Source: Iris pallida (lineage: Eukaryota > Streptophyta > Magnoliopsida > Asparagales > Iridaceae). Taken from it: a stretch of 64,000 nt of DNA. Position numbers and translations under genes: made by a program. The stretch is from NCBI GenBank assembly GCA_029216955.1, contig JANAVB010015600.1, positions 27,166,182 through 27,230,181 of the forward strand, in the 5' to 3' direction. The notes below the pieces were generated by a model that did not search any database, was not told the DNA's origin, and was given only the letters and a program-made list of their open reading frames with translations. Position 1 is the first letter of the stretch; each line of letters begins with the position of its first letter. Below, in pieces: positions 50,645 through 62,800 of this stretch.

Positions 50645-51350
50645 GAGACAAATTATCTTGAGTGTGCACGTGTCCCTCGAGTCATTTTATGTCCAACAAA
50701 CACGACACAGACGTATCCAGGGAGAAAAGAACACGACGTTCGTGTCCCTCAAGTCATGTACGTGTTCGTGTTCCCTCGACACGACACCATCTCTTCTCAA
50801 ACATTAGGGACACGACGTCAGTCGTTGCCCCTACCTCCATGCCAAGAATCGCGTGTCGAGGTGTCGTGTCCAGGGAGAAAAGAACACGGGATAGCAGTGC
50901 TAAACAGCCGGGTCTGTGCGCAGCGTGTCCGACCCTTTGCCCCACCAGCGCGCCCGCCTCCCCCGCCTCCGCAGCCAACGCCTCTACCGCCCCACCAGCC
51001 CCCCCAGCCCCCGCCTCCTCCGCCCCCGCCTCCCCCGCCCCCGCAGCCAAACACCTCTCCCAACCCTGCAGCCAAACGCCCCCCACCAGCCCCTCCAGCC
51101 CCCGACTCCAGGCCCCACCCTCGCAGCCAACGCCTCCCCTGCCGCCCCCAGCCGACAACGCCCCCGCCGTCCCCGCTACCCCTCCGACCACCGCAAGAGA
51201 GAGATCGAGAGAGAGAGAGAGAGAGAAAGGGGATTAACTTCGAGAGAGAGAGAGGAGAGGACACCGACGCCGATCACCGAAGCCGCGGGAGAGAGAGAAG
51301 AGAGAGTGAAATTTGGAGGGAATGAAAAGTTTCCTCCGTCGTTTCAATTT
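50645..51350. other. CGTGTC-rich and GC-rich segment with GA tract
   Basis: This replaces the expected transposase N-terminus. About 50660-50900 is dense in CGTGTC/GACACG, 50930-51190 is a Pro/Ala-coding-like CCGCC-rich island, and 51190-51310 is a GAGAGA tract. Open frames in all directions are long because of composition; I do not call a gene. It could be the 5' untranslated region or promoter of the CACTA gene, or captured sequence. Confidence 0.5.
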
Positions 51351-51364
51351 AAGTCTGGGTCGTA

Positions 51365-51638
51365 TATTTAGTGACGGACTAGCGACGGATATTATCCGTC
51401 GCTACGCTGTCGCTATATTGGAAAACTGCCGACGGACTATCCGTCGCTACGTAGTCGACAATTTGTCCCGCCACTTCTCCCAACATTTCCCGCCAAATAG
51501 TCGACTTCATAGCGACGGTTGAAAATCCGTCGCTATATCTCCGACGCCCTAGCGACGGACTCGCGACCTTTTTTTACCCTTAAAATAAAATTAAAAAAAT
51601 ATCGGCTTATCGTCGCGACTCCGTCGGTGATATGTCAC
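51365..51638. repeat. CACTA right subterminal repeats, outer part at 54780-54830
   Basis: TAGCGACGGAT, TCCGTCGCTA and variants recur up to the solo LTR and resume after it at 54780 (AATCCGTCGCTAATTA...). They mirror the left subterminal region. Confidence 0.92.
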
Positions 51639-54600
51639 TGTGAAACCCATAATTTTTAGTTCATTATTTAAATTAGTTAATTAATTAATTCTGGAAATTT
51701 TTGTTAAAAATCGTATTTCTCTAATTAATTAAATATTGTGTTCTAGTTAGGTTAAATAATATTTAATATTTAATTAAACCTGTTAATTATGAAAAATCAT
51801 ATTTTTAGAAAATAAGTATTATTTTTCTGGATTTTGATCTTTTGGCCCTGACCCGTCTAGACCCGAATCCATCTGAAACCATAAAATATTTTTGAGTTGT
51901 AAAATGTTAAATAAAATAAATTAATTAAGATGTCATTTTTTAGTCATTGGTTAGAAGCCCAAATTGTTTGGCCCAAAACCCAAATCCATTAGTTATAATA
52001 ATTTCTAATCCTATTGCTTAAAGGGATAATTATTTAAAGAATAAACTTTTTCATTTAAAACTTAAACTCTCTCTCTCTCTCTCTCTGGAACCGACCCCTC
52101 ACTTCCCCTCCCGAACGGCCGCCGCCCGCCGGCGACCGTCGGCCTTCCCCGAACCGCCGCGTCCCTTCATTCCTGTAACCCCCAAACCCAATCTCCTATA
52201 TAAACCCCCTTATTCCATCTTCCCCATCACCATTTTCCTTTCCCAAAACCCTTTCCCAAACCGTGCCCTAGCTTCCTCCGACCCGACGCCACCGGCCAGC
52301 CTCCAGCCCCTTCAGTGCTGCCCCGACAGCGCCCCACACTCGCGCGACGCCCTCCCCGGCCATGCTCGCGCCCGACTCCGTCCAGCGTGTCCCGGCGCGC
52401 CCCGACCCCCTGTCGGCCTCCCTCAGGTCGGCGTCCGACCCCTGGCCCGCGCCCCCTCCTGCGTCGTGCCCAACCGACCTCTCGGCGCTGTCCCCGCCGG
52501 ATCCGCTCCTAGGGGTCGTTTCCGGTCTGGCGCCCCGATCCGACCACTAGGCGTGGCCGTGTTCCGCCGACCAGCACTGTTCCGGCCTTCCGTCGAGCTC
52601 TGCGACCCCGATCCGCGTTCCCGGCGTGACCTAGCCAGCACCCCTTTTTCTCGCAGCAACGCTGCTGTTCTTGGCAGTTCCGAGCGACTCTGCCCCACTT
52701 GGTCAGCGTACCCGACTCAGATCTGTGGTTTGCTACTGTTCGCGAGTGATGAACGTTCCGAGTCCGAGGCATCACTTCGGATTCCGTCGATTTCGGTAAC
52801 ATCTGGATAGTCGCATAGTTCCTTTTAGTCTATCATGAAAAATTGGTCCACCGATTCCTTCGGGAATTCGGATTTTTGGTTACGTTTCATATACGTTACC
52901 ATTTCGATTTTTTCGAAGTTTCTTCGGAATTGGTATGCTGTTGGTTTTGTCTTTGTGATCTTTTCGATTTCGGAATTTTTGACTCTTTCGGAAACATTTC
53001 TGTGATTATAGATTTATATATAGATTATTTTGGTTCTGTGATTTTCTCGAAATTTCTGAGAATTATTTCGGAAGGGATTCTGTAAGTTTCCGATATTACT
53101 TCGGGAATTCCGATATCATTTCAGGACTTCGAATTTATTTCGGAAAATAGTTCTGTGGTTATATTGGGGTATCCCTGGTTTGGGATTTATTTTGCAGGAA
53201 AATCGACACGTTTCCCAGTTTTGGGTTATCCCGAAAATAGAGGGAATGCTGCCGAAATTTCTAGAAAAAAATTTAATTATAGTTTTAAAATAATTTTTTC
53301 GGAAAAGAATACTATTTTTTTGGGCGACGACCTTATTGGTCAGTGGGCCCGGCTAAATGCAAACGAAACTGGTTTCGTCCGGACGTTGAGGGATTAGCTA
53401 TAAATGACGATTGGACCAGTTCTGAGACTCAATAATATTTTATATTAGAATTATTAAATATTATTTATATTTAATTTTGTAGGCAGTTTACAGGACTAAC
53501 GAATTTTCTCTTATTTTAATTCTTGGGAATGTAAAGGCATAAGCCTATTCTGGTTGTGGGATTGTAATAGCTTAAATTTTATTTATGTTTCTTTTATTTT
53601 CTGATAATTTTGGTAATGGGAACGTAGTATAAAATAATAAATATTTATTGTATTTTTCAAAAGAATATAATGATTAATGTTTTGTCAGTTAGAAAATTAA
53701 GTTGTAATAATTTAAATAGAAATTCATGTATTTCTCATTAAAAAGGAAAAACTTAGTTTTATATTTATATAATTATAAAATACCACGTTTTTCCAAATAA
53801 ACCGAAAAATACAATTTTCTTGAAATTAAATGTAAATTTACGATTCTTAATTACAACGCATTAATAAATAAACGTTTTGTTTGTGTTAGCGTAATCAAAA
53901 GATTAAAACTTGACTAGGAAACAACTAGAGATTGCAACTAGTGTGGCAGTTCTGAATAGTTTGGTTCTGAGACAGATTTTCGAATGTAGGATTTCGAGAA
54001 AGTTTTTGACCATCAACCCCGAAGTACCAACTCTCTAGTTCGATCAATTTTAAGGCAAGTACATTTATGTTGATTACAATTATTTAATAATCACTTCACT
54101 GCAATTTTAAACCACTGTTCAAACACGAACTCTTTCGGGAGTATTGACTGTACTGTTGGGGACTGGGGGAGTAGAGTAATGTTTATGACCACATCCAAAC
54201 TAGTATAACAACTGTGCTAGCTTACCCCTCACACACACGGGAATAAGCCATATCGTATCAATAGGATACAACTGTACAACCCAAGCCGGTCATATACATT
54301 GCCTATTCACATCACAATACTGTAACTGTTGCAAAACTGTTTATCTTCAAAACTGTTTAAAAGTGCATGATTTTATTGTTAAATTAATTGTCAAGATTAG
54401 CATAAATTGTACTTTGCTCCTTTCCTGACTGGATAACCGTAGGTTCTACTGACGACCCGGAGCTGCTGATTAACAGTTATTATGATCCTGATCTGTACCC
54501 GGCGGTACTACCAGCTGATGATGATGTAGTGGCGTCTCCATAGATTCTGCTTTAGTCTTTGAGAGTTTAGTTTGATCTTTGTTAATTTTTAGTTTATGGA

Positions 54601-54774
54601 TCTTTTGTATCAGAACAAGTTTTAAGTTATCGATTAAATAAAAGTTGTGGCAATCTTAGTATTTGTTGTTGATTTACCTGCATATGGATTACAGCTTACT
54701 GCCGCCGTCTCATCAACGGTGCAGGCTGGGCATGATCCGATTCGACCCAAGTATTTGGGGACCGGGTCGTGACA
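51639..54774 (+). mobile_element. Solo LTR (3,136 bp) in the CACTA right end
   Basis: It runs from TGTGAAACCC to GGGTCGTGACA with a perfect target duplication GTCAC (51634-51638, 54775-54779). It carries a CT tract, a GC-rich island (52080-52720), a TATA box (52197-52203) and a 3' end module related to LARD-1. It has no internal region. Confidence 0.92.
52196..52205 (+). promoter_or_regulatory. TATA box of the solo LTR
   Basis: CTATATAAAC about 560 bases into the LTR, inside the CT/GC-rich part; probably the promoter of the former element. Confidence 0.65.
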
Positions 54775-54823
54775 GTCACAAATCCGTCGCTAATTACGAT
54801 GGAACGAATCCGTCGCTAAACAG

Positions 54824-54853
54824 CCGTCGCTAATTGACTGTATTTTGGTAGTG
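54824..54853 (-). repeat. CACTA right terminal inverted repeat
   Basis: Reverse complement of the left end: 13 terminal bases identical, then TTAGCGACGG at the same offset. Confidence 0.95.
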
Positions 54854-56130
54854 GTACCCAGTGGTGACAATAGACAAGGGATCATGGTAGAAGCCCACAG
54901 TTCACAGTATTCAATTCATCTTGGTGGTACGAAGATGTGTCGTGATTTTTGTCAGCATTTCTGGTAGAATGACATGAAGAGAGAGATAGCACAGTTTGTC
55001 TCTCGTTGTTTAGTTTGTCAGTAAGTTAAAGCTGAACATCAGAGACCAGCTGAACTTTTTTAACCTTTATCGATCCTAAAATGGAAATGGAAACACATTG
55101 CCATGGATTTTTTAACCGGGTTACGTAGATCCCCAGCTGAGAGAGATGCTATATGGGCTATAGTTGATCGACTCACAAAATTAGCTCATTTTTTCCCTTT
55201 CAGAATTGGTCAGTCGACGGATCAGCTAGCAGAGATGTGCCTTAGGCAGATAGTCAGATTGTATGGAGTGTCAGTCAGTATCATATCCGACAGAGATTCA
55301 AGATTTATATCACACTTTTGGCAGTCTTCAAGAGAGTTTGGGGACTCATCTCAAGTTTAGTTCAGCTTATCATACGCAGATAGATAGCCAGTCGGAGTGC
55401 ACGATTCAAACTCTTGAGGATATATTATGATCATGTACACTTGACTTTGGTGGTTTGTGGGAAAATCACCTACATCTAGTGAAGTTCTCCTACAATAACA
55501 GTTTTTAGGCCAGTATCCAGATGACACCATTTGAGGCACTATATGACAGAAAGTACAGATCACCTTTAGCCTAGAATAATGTAGGTGAGAGGCAGATGCT
55601 TGGTCCAGAAATGGTTACTCGGACTGTCGAAGTGGTCAGACAAGTTAGAGATCATCTTCGGATTGCACAAGATCGTCAGCGCCATTGGACCGATTCTCGT
55701 CGGCGTCCTCTTGAGTTTTCTAATGACGACCACGTATTCCTTAGGATCTCACCTACCCATGGCGTCATTCAATTCGAAGTACGGGGAAAGATTAGTCCTA
55801 GGTATATAGGGCCATTTGATATTCTTGAGTGAGTAGGTGATGTGCCATATCGTCTCACTCTTCCGTCGTCGTTATGTGAGGTACATGACGTATTCTATGT
55901 ATCCTAATTACGACGGTATGTCCTAGATCCGAGCCATATCTTTGATCATTCGGAATTGGTTGTTGGTACCAACTTTTCGTATGAGAAAAGACCCGTATCT
56001 ATATTGGACCGAAGGGAGAAGATACTCAAGAATAAGACTATTAGTTTAGTCCGTATTGCTTGGGATCATCACTCTTTGGATGAGTCAACCTGAGAACGTA
56101 AGGATGATATCTGATCACAATATCCACATA
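54854..56130 (+). pseudogene. pol: Gypsy pol part 2: integrase and chromodomain-like end
   Basis: This resumes directly after the CACTA with the frame left at 37155. The zinc-binding domain shows H...H (HSSQYSIHLGG) and C-LV-C (RCLVC) near 54900-55020. The core has MDFLTGL (first Asp about 55106), ISDRDSRF (second Asp) and, after a frameshift near 55330, SQSECTIQTLED (Glu). A C-terminal domain follows (GPEMVTRTVEVVRQVRDHL to GPFDILE). The end, about 55975-56130, includes ILDRREKILKNKTISLV and AWDHHSLDEST, a chromodomain-like tail of Tekay/Del chromoviruses that guides insertion to marked chromatin. Stops at 55830, 56091 and elsewhere break it. Confidence 0.9.
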
Positions 56131-56295
56131 TGTTTGACTCGTAAGGTATAATTTCTTTCTTATGCTTTATGCTTTTAATTCTATACTTGCATGAATGATT
56201 GCTTGATTAACTGCTAGACATAGATTGCCTGTAGTTAGTATAGCTTGCCCCGACACCTCTAGCCTCTTGATTAAATTTCGAGGATGGAATTCTTT

Positions 56296-56310
56296 TAAGG
56301 TGGGTAGAAT
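56296..56310 (+). promoter_or_regulatory. Gypsy polypurine tract
   Basis: TTAAGGTGGGTAGAA lies immediately before the LTR start TGTCACTCTCG and is preceded by TTTCGAGGATGGAATT, the pre-PPT motif of Tekay-like elements. Confidence 0.85.
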
Positions 56311-57656
56311 TGTCACTCTCGTTTTTCGTTATACGTATTTTTCAGTATGCGTGTACGAATTTCTTACATTTGTCAGGTGACCTGTATTTTGACTTATCTT
56401 GCTTAGCCTTATCTTGATTTAATCTTGACTTGGTTTAATTTTGTTTGGTTCAACTTGGCATGGCTTGGTATGGTTTGAGTTGGTTCATCATAAATGAGCT
56501 TTGAATTTAAACCAACTCTCCTATGTCTCTTCCATTATTACCATTAACAACTTCATCATCTTCTTCTTCATTTACTCTTCCACCAATTCCTAGGCAAGTA
56601 CAACTTGCTACACGAAGGATCTTCATTTTTATTGTTCTATTCTCTTCCTTGCTTGATTCTAAGCCCCTTTAGAACTTGGACTTTTCGGTTTTGATGTTTA
56701 TATTTTCGTAGATCTAAGTTTGTAATTTTTCTGTTTTTCTTAGTTTTGATCTCTTAAAGCTTGCTATTTTCCAAAACTAATGGTTACATGTTATGGGGAA
56801 TTCAACTCTACCCAATTTTGGCTTTTGAACCACTTGATTTTGACTTATTTTGAAGAAGTTATAACATTTTTGTGTTCATGGGTTCTCGCACATCTTCGGT
56901 GCTGCTGCGACGATGAACATTGCCGCACACGTAATTTGTTTGACGTGCGCCTGCACGTCGTGCTCTCGCGCTCCGTACGTCGTGCATCTACGTGCTGCGT
57001 GTTTTGCGGTTGCGCGCCTGTACGCTTAGTTTGTCGCGCGCCTGCGAGCCGTGCTCTCGCGCTCCATGCATCCGCGTGCTGAGCATTTCGCGACCGCAGG
57101 CCTGCGTGATTTGTTTCATGATCATCTAAATATGTAATGTTTGGGACGCCTTACCTTGTATGTCTGATGATCTAACATCTTGTAACATTTATTTACTTGC
57201 TTGAGATTGAGACACTAGGCTTATTCTTGACCATAAGAGACTGGTGGCTTGTAGACAAACACTCATGCATCTAGACAGCCGTGACCGTATTGCGAGGTGG
57301 GTTGCACTTCAATGTACGTAGCTGGTTGTGTCTGTCCCCCGCTCTCCAGTATTCTGGTTTTGGGCATGACAAGTGCAGAGTGACTTGTATTATGAGAAGA
57401 GTGAGACTGAGTGATTGTAATCATAGCCCCGTGCCACATTGTAATCTCTGTTTCAATATAAATAAAGAGTTCTCATTTTGTATACTCATATTGCCTTCGT
57501 TATTTAACTTTTCTGCTTAGGACTTCTATGTGACGATCCCGTCGCAAGCTGTTGTAATCGGCCGTTATGGAACCCGTCTTGAATGAGCGCAACCTAGGCT
57601 CGCACGGCATCACGTCCTAACGATGACAACCGATCCTACGGGACCGGGATGTGACA
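56311..57656 (+). repeat. Gypsy LTR with polypurine tract on its left and primer site on its right
   Basis: It is 1,346 bp, from TGTCACTCTCG to GGGATGTGACA. It is the 3' LTR of the gypsy element, but the bases after it are an initiator-Met primer site rather than a target duplication. It contains a ~91-bp tandem duplication (about 56937-57115) rich in CTCTCGCGCTCC. Confidence 0.85.
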
Positions 57657-59844
57657 TAATGGTATCAGAGAACGGTTTTACGTCCTTGGAATTTGATTGA
57701 ATTCTTGGACTTTTATATTATTTTTGCAAATTCTGATGTTGTTTCTGCAAACTCTAATGTTGTTTCTACGAATGATATCGTTGGTGCGCTATCTCTCAAA
57801 TGTTCCACGGGACGTCCATACAATAAGTCTACATAATTTTCAAACGTGTTCGCAAATAGTTTTTGATAAAAAAATAAAAGATGGTTTCACGTAAGGTACG
57901 GTTGGCTAAGTCGGGCTGGACATATACACTAAAAATTACGTCGACCTTAGCAAAGTCGTACGCGGGATTCAATTCGTTTGGACGAGAATGAGTTGGACTC
58001 GATTGAGTAAGTGGGATGACTATGATAGGGATGCCATCAGACGATGTTATCGTTGATGCAATATAAATAAATGTGCTTTAAATTTAAGAAATTGTACGAA
58101 CGGAGATTCAAAATAATCGATTGCGAATCGAATAATAGTTTTAAGGATTTGTCGAATTACTTCATCCCTGAGTGGTGTATGGGATAGTCTCGGGAATGTC
58201 GATCGATTGAGGATACGGGGTGCCAATGAGTCTATCAGCAAGCGTTGTTGGTGCAAAGCCTTAGATTGAGTATCATTGAGTAAGTTGTAATATTGAAGAT
58301 TTTGACGAGTTGATTTGAACAAACTAGAAACAACGCATGCTGGAATAGGATTGCATAAGTATAAAATGCGAAAATGATTGAGTAGAAAAATTAAATCGAA
58401 GAAAAGTTAAGGTGTAACGAACAGATGACTCAATCGAGAAAATCGAGATGAATTGTATACGAAAAGTTAGCACGATAGAAAGATAGCGTGCATGAAAAAG
58501 TTTGATTTTGAAGTTATGACAATGACTCTAAGGATTTGGGTAGTTGTTGCTCGATGATTTTAGTTAGCATAGAATGATGCGACTTGAGGACATATGTTTT
58601 TCGATGATTTAAGATAGACGGATGAACATACGTGATTTTGGGTTTGAACGAACTTGATCTTGAATGTCGAAGAGATTGTGGTATATCCAGTTCGGATAAT
58701 AGCATCAGTTGTACGACTCAGAGTTCGTTGCAAAAGAAGATCATCTGGTTAAGTATATCATCGATAGTATTGAGGCGTATCAAAGATCGGTGTACGATAA
58801 CTCGGGGGTACTCTAATTTGAGAAATGACGATCGTGTAAGGTGTTATTGTTTTGATGGATGCTATACTTAGAATTTTGATAGAAATGAATGTTTGGATAA
58901 AAATAACAGTATCTTGATTGCTTCGAAGATAACCACAATGTTGACGTTCTTATCTTGTGCGAGCACAATTCTAGTCTCGCACATGCGTCACGTCGGATTT
59001 GGGCGATCATTCTACGAGAGTGCTGGCATGGTAATTCATGTCCAGCATGGATGATCGAACTTGCGGAAGATTAGGGCATGGCAATTTGATTTCTTCAACT
59101 TATGGTTTAATGTGATGGTGAATTCGAGGATTGTTCGGACTTGTGATTGACGATTAAGTAAGTTGAGGATTGAGTAGATCCGATTTGCGTATCGAGAATG
59201 AATTAGTCTAGACTCAAAATAAGAGTTACTCCCCGATGAGGACGATTATCCTGCGGAAGCGTTGGCATGGTGATTTCATGTCCAATGTGGATAATCAGAC
59301 TTACAGAAGATTTAGGACGTGACATATTGTTAAGCTAGACGACTTTGTGATCGATTACGTGAATTGTGATAAGCGACTTAGGGAATACGGTATGGGAATT
59401 ATAGTTTAGTAACAAATCGCGTCGTAGCGTGCTTGACTTGGGTAGGAAGGATAGATGGATTATATCGAACATGTTCAAAGGAATAGACTACGCAAATTGA
59501 TAGTTTGGGCTTGAGATATTGATATGTCGAGGAATTAGTTGAGCACAACTTACTGTGGGATGGCTTTGCTGAATGACTCGAACCCCTTGAACTAAGTGTT
59601 GCGAATGCGAATAGGAGGAATCTATGCTCGAAGTTAAGAAATAGGAGTGATGTGAGCTTGGATAGAAAATCCCATACTATCAACTTTGGTATGACCTTAG
59701 GATTGGGGTCAGTGTTGATATTATTATTTGGGAACTATGATTCCAATACTGATGTTGGCTTTAGCCTAGTGAAGATAGTATAGCAATTAGGCAGACGTCC
59801 CTGTGCGGAGAGATTGGATATTAGCATTGGTGGATAAATGGTTC
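57657..59844 (+). mobile_element. Non-coding internal region following the gypsy LTR
   Basis: It starts with TAA and a primer site, then about 2.2 kb without a protein-like frame. A ~240-bp segment is present twice (about 58985-59095 and 59225-59330 are the best-matching parts, with GGCATGGTAATTCATGTCCA and relatives). It looks like the 5' internal part of a second, non-autonomous element sharing the LTR. Confidence 0.65.
57660..57670 (+). promoter_or_regulatory. Primer-binding site, initiator tRNA-Met
   Basis: TGGTATCAGAG three bases after the LTR end GTGACA, complementary to plant initiator tRNA-Met. Confidence 0.85.
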
Positions 59845-62800
59845 TGTAACACCCAGTTTTCCAGATGAGGGTAAATTTGAAATTTTGTAATTATAATTAT
59901 TATTTATTGATATTTATTTCATATTATAATTTTTGGTGATTTTAATCATTTTTAAACTATTTTAAATCATGACTTGTGATTTGGTGTTTTGCTAGTGTAA
60001 CCCTAGAGACTGCATGACCTAGAGCCTAACCATGTCATTAGGATAATTTAATTATCATTTTTAGTCTAGGGGTAATTTGGTCATTTTGACTTAATTGAAT
60101 TATGTGATGATTTATTGAATTGGTGATTCCTAGTTTGGGCTTTGACTTATAGAGACTTGTAGACTAGCCTAGAAGCGAACCCTAGTCATGGTGACCCTAG
60201 TCTAACTTAGGTTAACCTACTTTTAGTCATTAGAAACTAATTTTGGAATAAGAGGATTAGTTTAAGTGAAATTATTTCATGGTTTGGGGTTTAATGAAAC
60301 GACTTGTGATTTTAGGACTTAATGACTTGTGACTTGGCCCATGGCCCATAACTAGAAGCCCTAACCCTAACCAAACCCTAAGTGACCAGCCACATAGGGA
60401 TCCCCACCCTATATAAATACTTATTCATTAGTTCTTGCCTCTTTTATTTCATTTCAATACATAGAAAAAGAAAGGTTTGTCCATTCTTCCCCAATCCATA
60501 GATTTCTTATTTTAAATCCTTTTTAACTCTAGTTTCTTGCATTAGAACCTAATACTCTCCTATTTTCTGATTGTGGGGTTTAATCCCAGCTTTGGGATAA
60601 TTTGGGAGCTTTTGGCTAGCAAGGAGGAATCCCCCATTTGGAGCTTTTTCATACTTTTTGTACTAATAGGTAAAACTCTACAAATTGTATTAATGTTTCA
60701 TTTTTTTTGCATTTAGGGCTAGATTTAGGAGTCCCCTAGCTGTCCCTGAAGTTTGGGTCGATTTCGTATCCGTTTGGTGTCCATATCGGACACGTGTCTA
60801 TGTGTATTGCTAAGTGTTTGATGAATTGCTTGAATGGATTAAAACATTGTAATTTCGAAAAATTATTTTATGGATTTATAGCTCTATATATGGGGATTAA
60901 ATTTACAAGTGACTGAGTCGATTTCTGCTTATTTTTCGTGTCCAAAATTGGACACGAACACGTACACGAGGCCACGGTTCACTGTCCTACTACCTCGTGT
61001 CCATTTCTCGCTGGACACGACACAATACACGACCATTTTTGGTCAGCACCTAGGGGCAACGTCTGACGTGCCACCCACAAATTTTCAGAGGGTCTCGTGT
61101 CGTATCAGACACGCAATCGCGTGAGCACGCGATTTGAACTGTACTGCACGAGCGTGCAAGTGCTGTCCGATACGAGCTTCGTGTCCTTCGTGGACACGTC
61201 GTGATGGTGTTACAGGGACACGATGGTGTAGCCCTACTATAGACGAACCCATATGCAAGATCTTGACCCACCTCGAGCACTGTGTCGAGCCCACGAAGGC
61301 TCGATATGCACGCACGAGGCCTGCTGACACTGTTTTCTCTGAAACCTGGTTTTCAGCATTTGGACACGTCCTGTCAACTTATGTGGACACGACACAACCT
61401 GTATAACACCATACAATGTTCACACACGATTACCAACTATTTAATTTGCATATTAACAAGTTTTGATGTTCGAAATTCAAATTTCCCCTTTTACACTGAT
61501 ACCATATGGCTGAATGTATTTTCCTGAAATTGATTTTCGTTTTTTCCTGTTTTTTGATGTTTGAATGATAAATAGGGTTTACCTACATATTGATGAGTGA
61601 TGTACATGTTCACTTTGTTTTATGCTAATGCAAGGGAATCATCGATTTAGGTTTTGCATTGGGTTGGGGGATTTCCTGCCATAGGTTTCAGAAATCTAAA
61701 ACCTGGGATTAATTCCTAATTTATTTCACTCACATTGCCTCCCCACATGTTATACACAAACACATATGCTGATTACACACACACGAACTGAAATTACCTG
61801 TCATGCCTTCACTATTTATTCACTGCATATTGTATTCACATTTCAATTAGGTCCTGCACTTAATATGAACCATTGCATCATTCTATTGATGCCCAGCCCT
61901 TACCCTTTCATTTAGATTGTCTTGCATATAGATAAGCCAATGCCTTCCTGGGTAGATGTGATTTGTGTCCTACATATTAAGATTTGGCTTTTACCAGAAC
62001 ATTTCATGTCCTGCTTCCAGTCATGTACTTGGATTCAATTCAAGTATCAGAACATTACCTACTACATTCACCTTATGGATACACTGCTATCCTTCATACC
62101 TCACTGCCTTGTACTGCATATAATGTAACAGCAGATTCATACATTAGCCATTGCACCTGTAGTAATTGTACTACACTCTAAATGACATGTCCCATCCTTC
62201 TTGCCTTCATCTGCAAACATTCGCTTCATTTCATTCATGGCCACTACATGATTAGTTGTCCTGCACTCCTAATTGGTCACTGCATATGATGCATCCCCTT
62301 GCACCTTCATTCAAATTGCATATCCTGCAATTCCCTTCCCACTGCATGCTTTACCTGTTTTTTTAAAAAAAACTGAGAACTTCTCACTGTCTTCATATTC
62401 CAATTCCTGAACACTCTCTACACTTCCTTAATTGGCATTCCAGATTTAAATTCCCATAACTGATTGTGGTGCTTAAATGCTAAGATTAGGCATTCATATT
62501 TATGTGTTAACTGGAACATAGGCCACCTCTTTTATTTCCTGTGACAGTTCATGTACACACACAGCCTTGGGATGTCCCCTATGCCACACTGTCGAATTCA
62601 TGAGATAACTGTATTTTTTGAGTTAAATTGATATGGCTAAACTGTCAATTTCCTGAGATTAAATGAGGTTGAACCTATGAACTGAGAGTTCAATGTGTAT
62701 GTTTGAATCTACATTAGTTTGAACTGTCATGAAGGATCTGATTCATTATTCAACTGTCAACTGTTATTTCATTTCCCAAAACCTGAGATTATACATGTAT

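Larger units (their letters stand above)
37156..54853 (-). mobile_element. CACTA (En/Spm-like) DNA transposon with two nested LTR insertions
   Basis: The ends are CACTACCAAAATA, inverted (37156-37168 and 54841-54853), with a 3-bp target duplication GTA (37153-37155, 54854-54856). All are hallmarks of CACTA. Subterminal regions carry many copies of a GCGACGGA/TCCGTCGC motif. Two genes in minus orientation are present: a Ptta/En/Spm (PF03004-like) gene and a truncated TNP2-like transposase. Without LARD-2 and the solo LTR it is about 5.8 kb. It disrupts the gypsy integrase. Confidence 0.95.

Noticed and set aside
50662..51371. Long overlapping Pro/Ala- and Gly-rich frames
   Set aside because: Frames are open on both strands in a CCGCC-rich island, a composition effect. 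No domain is visible.
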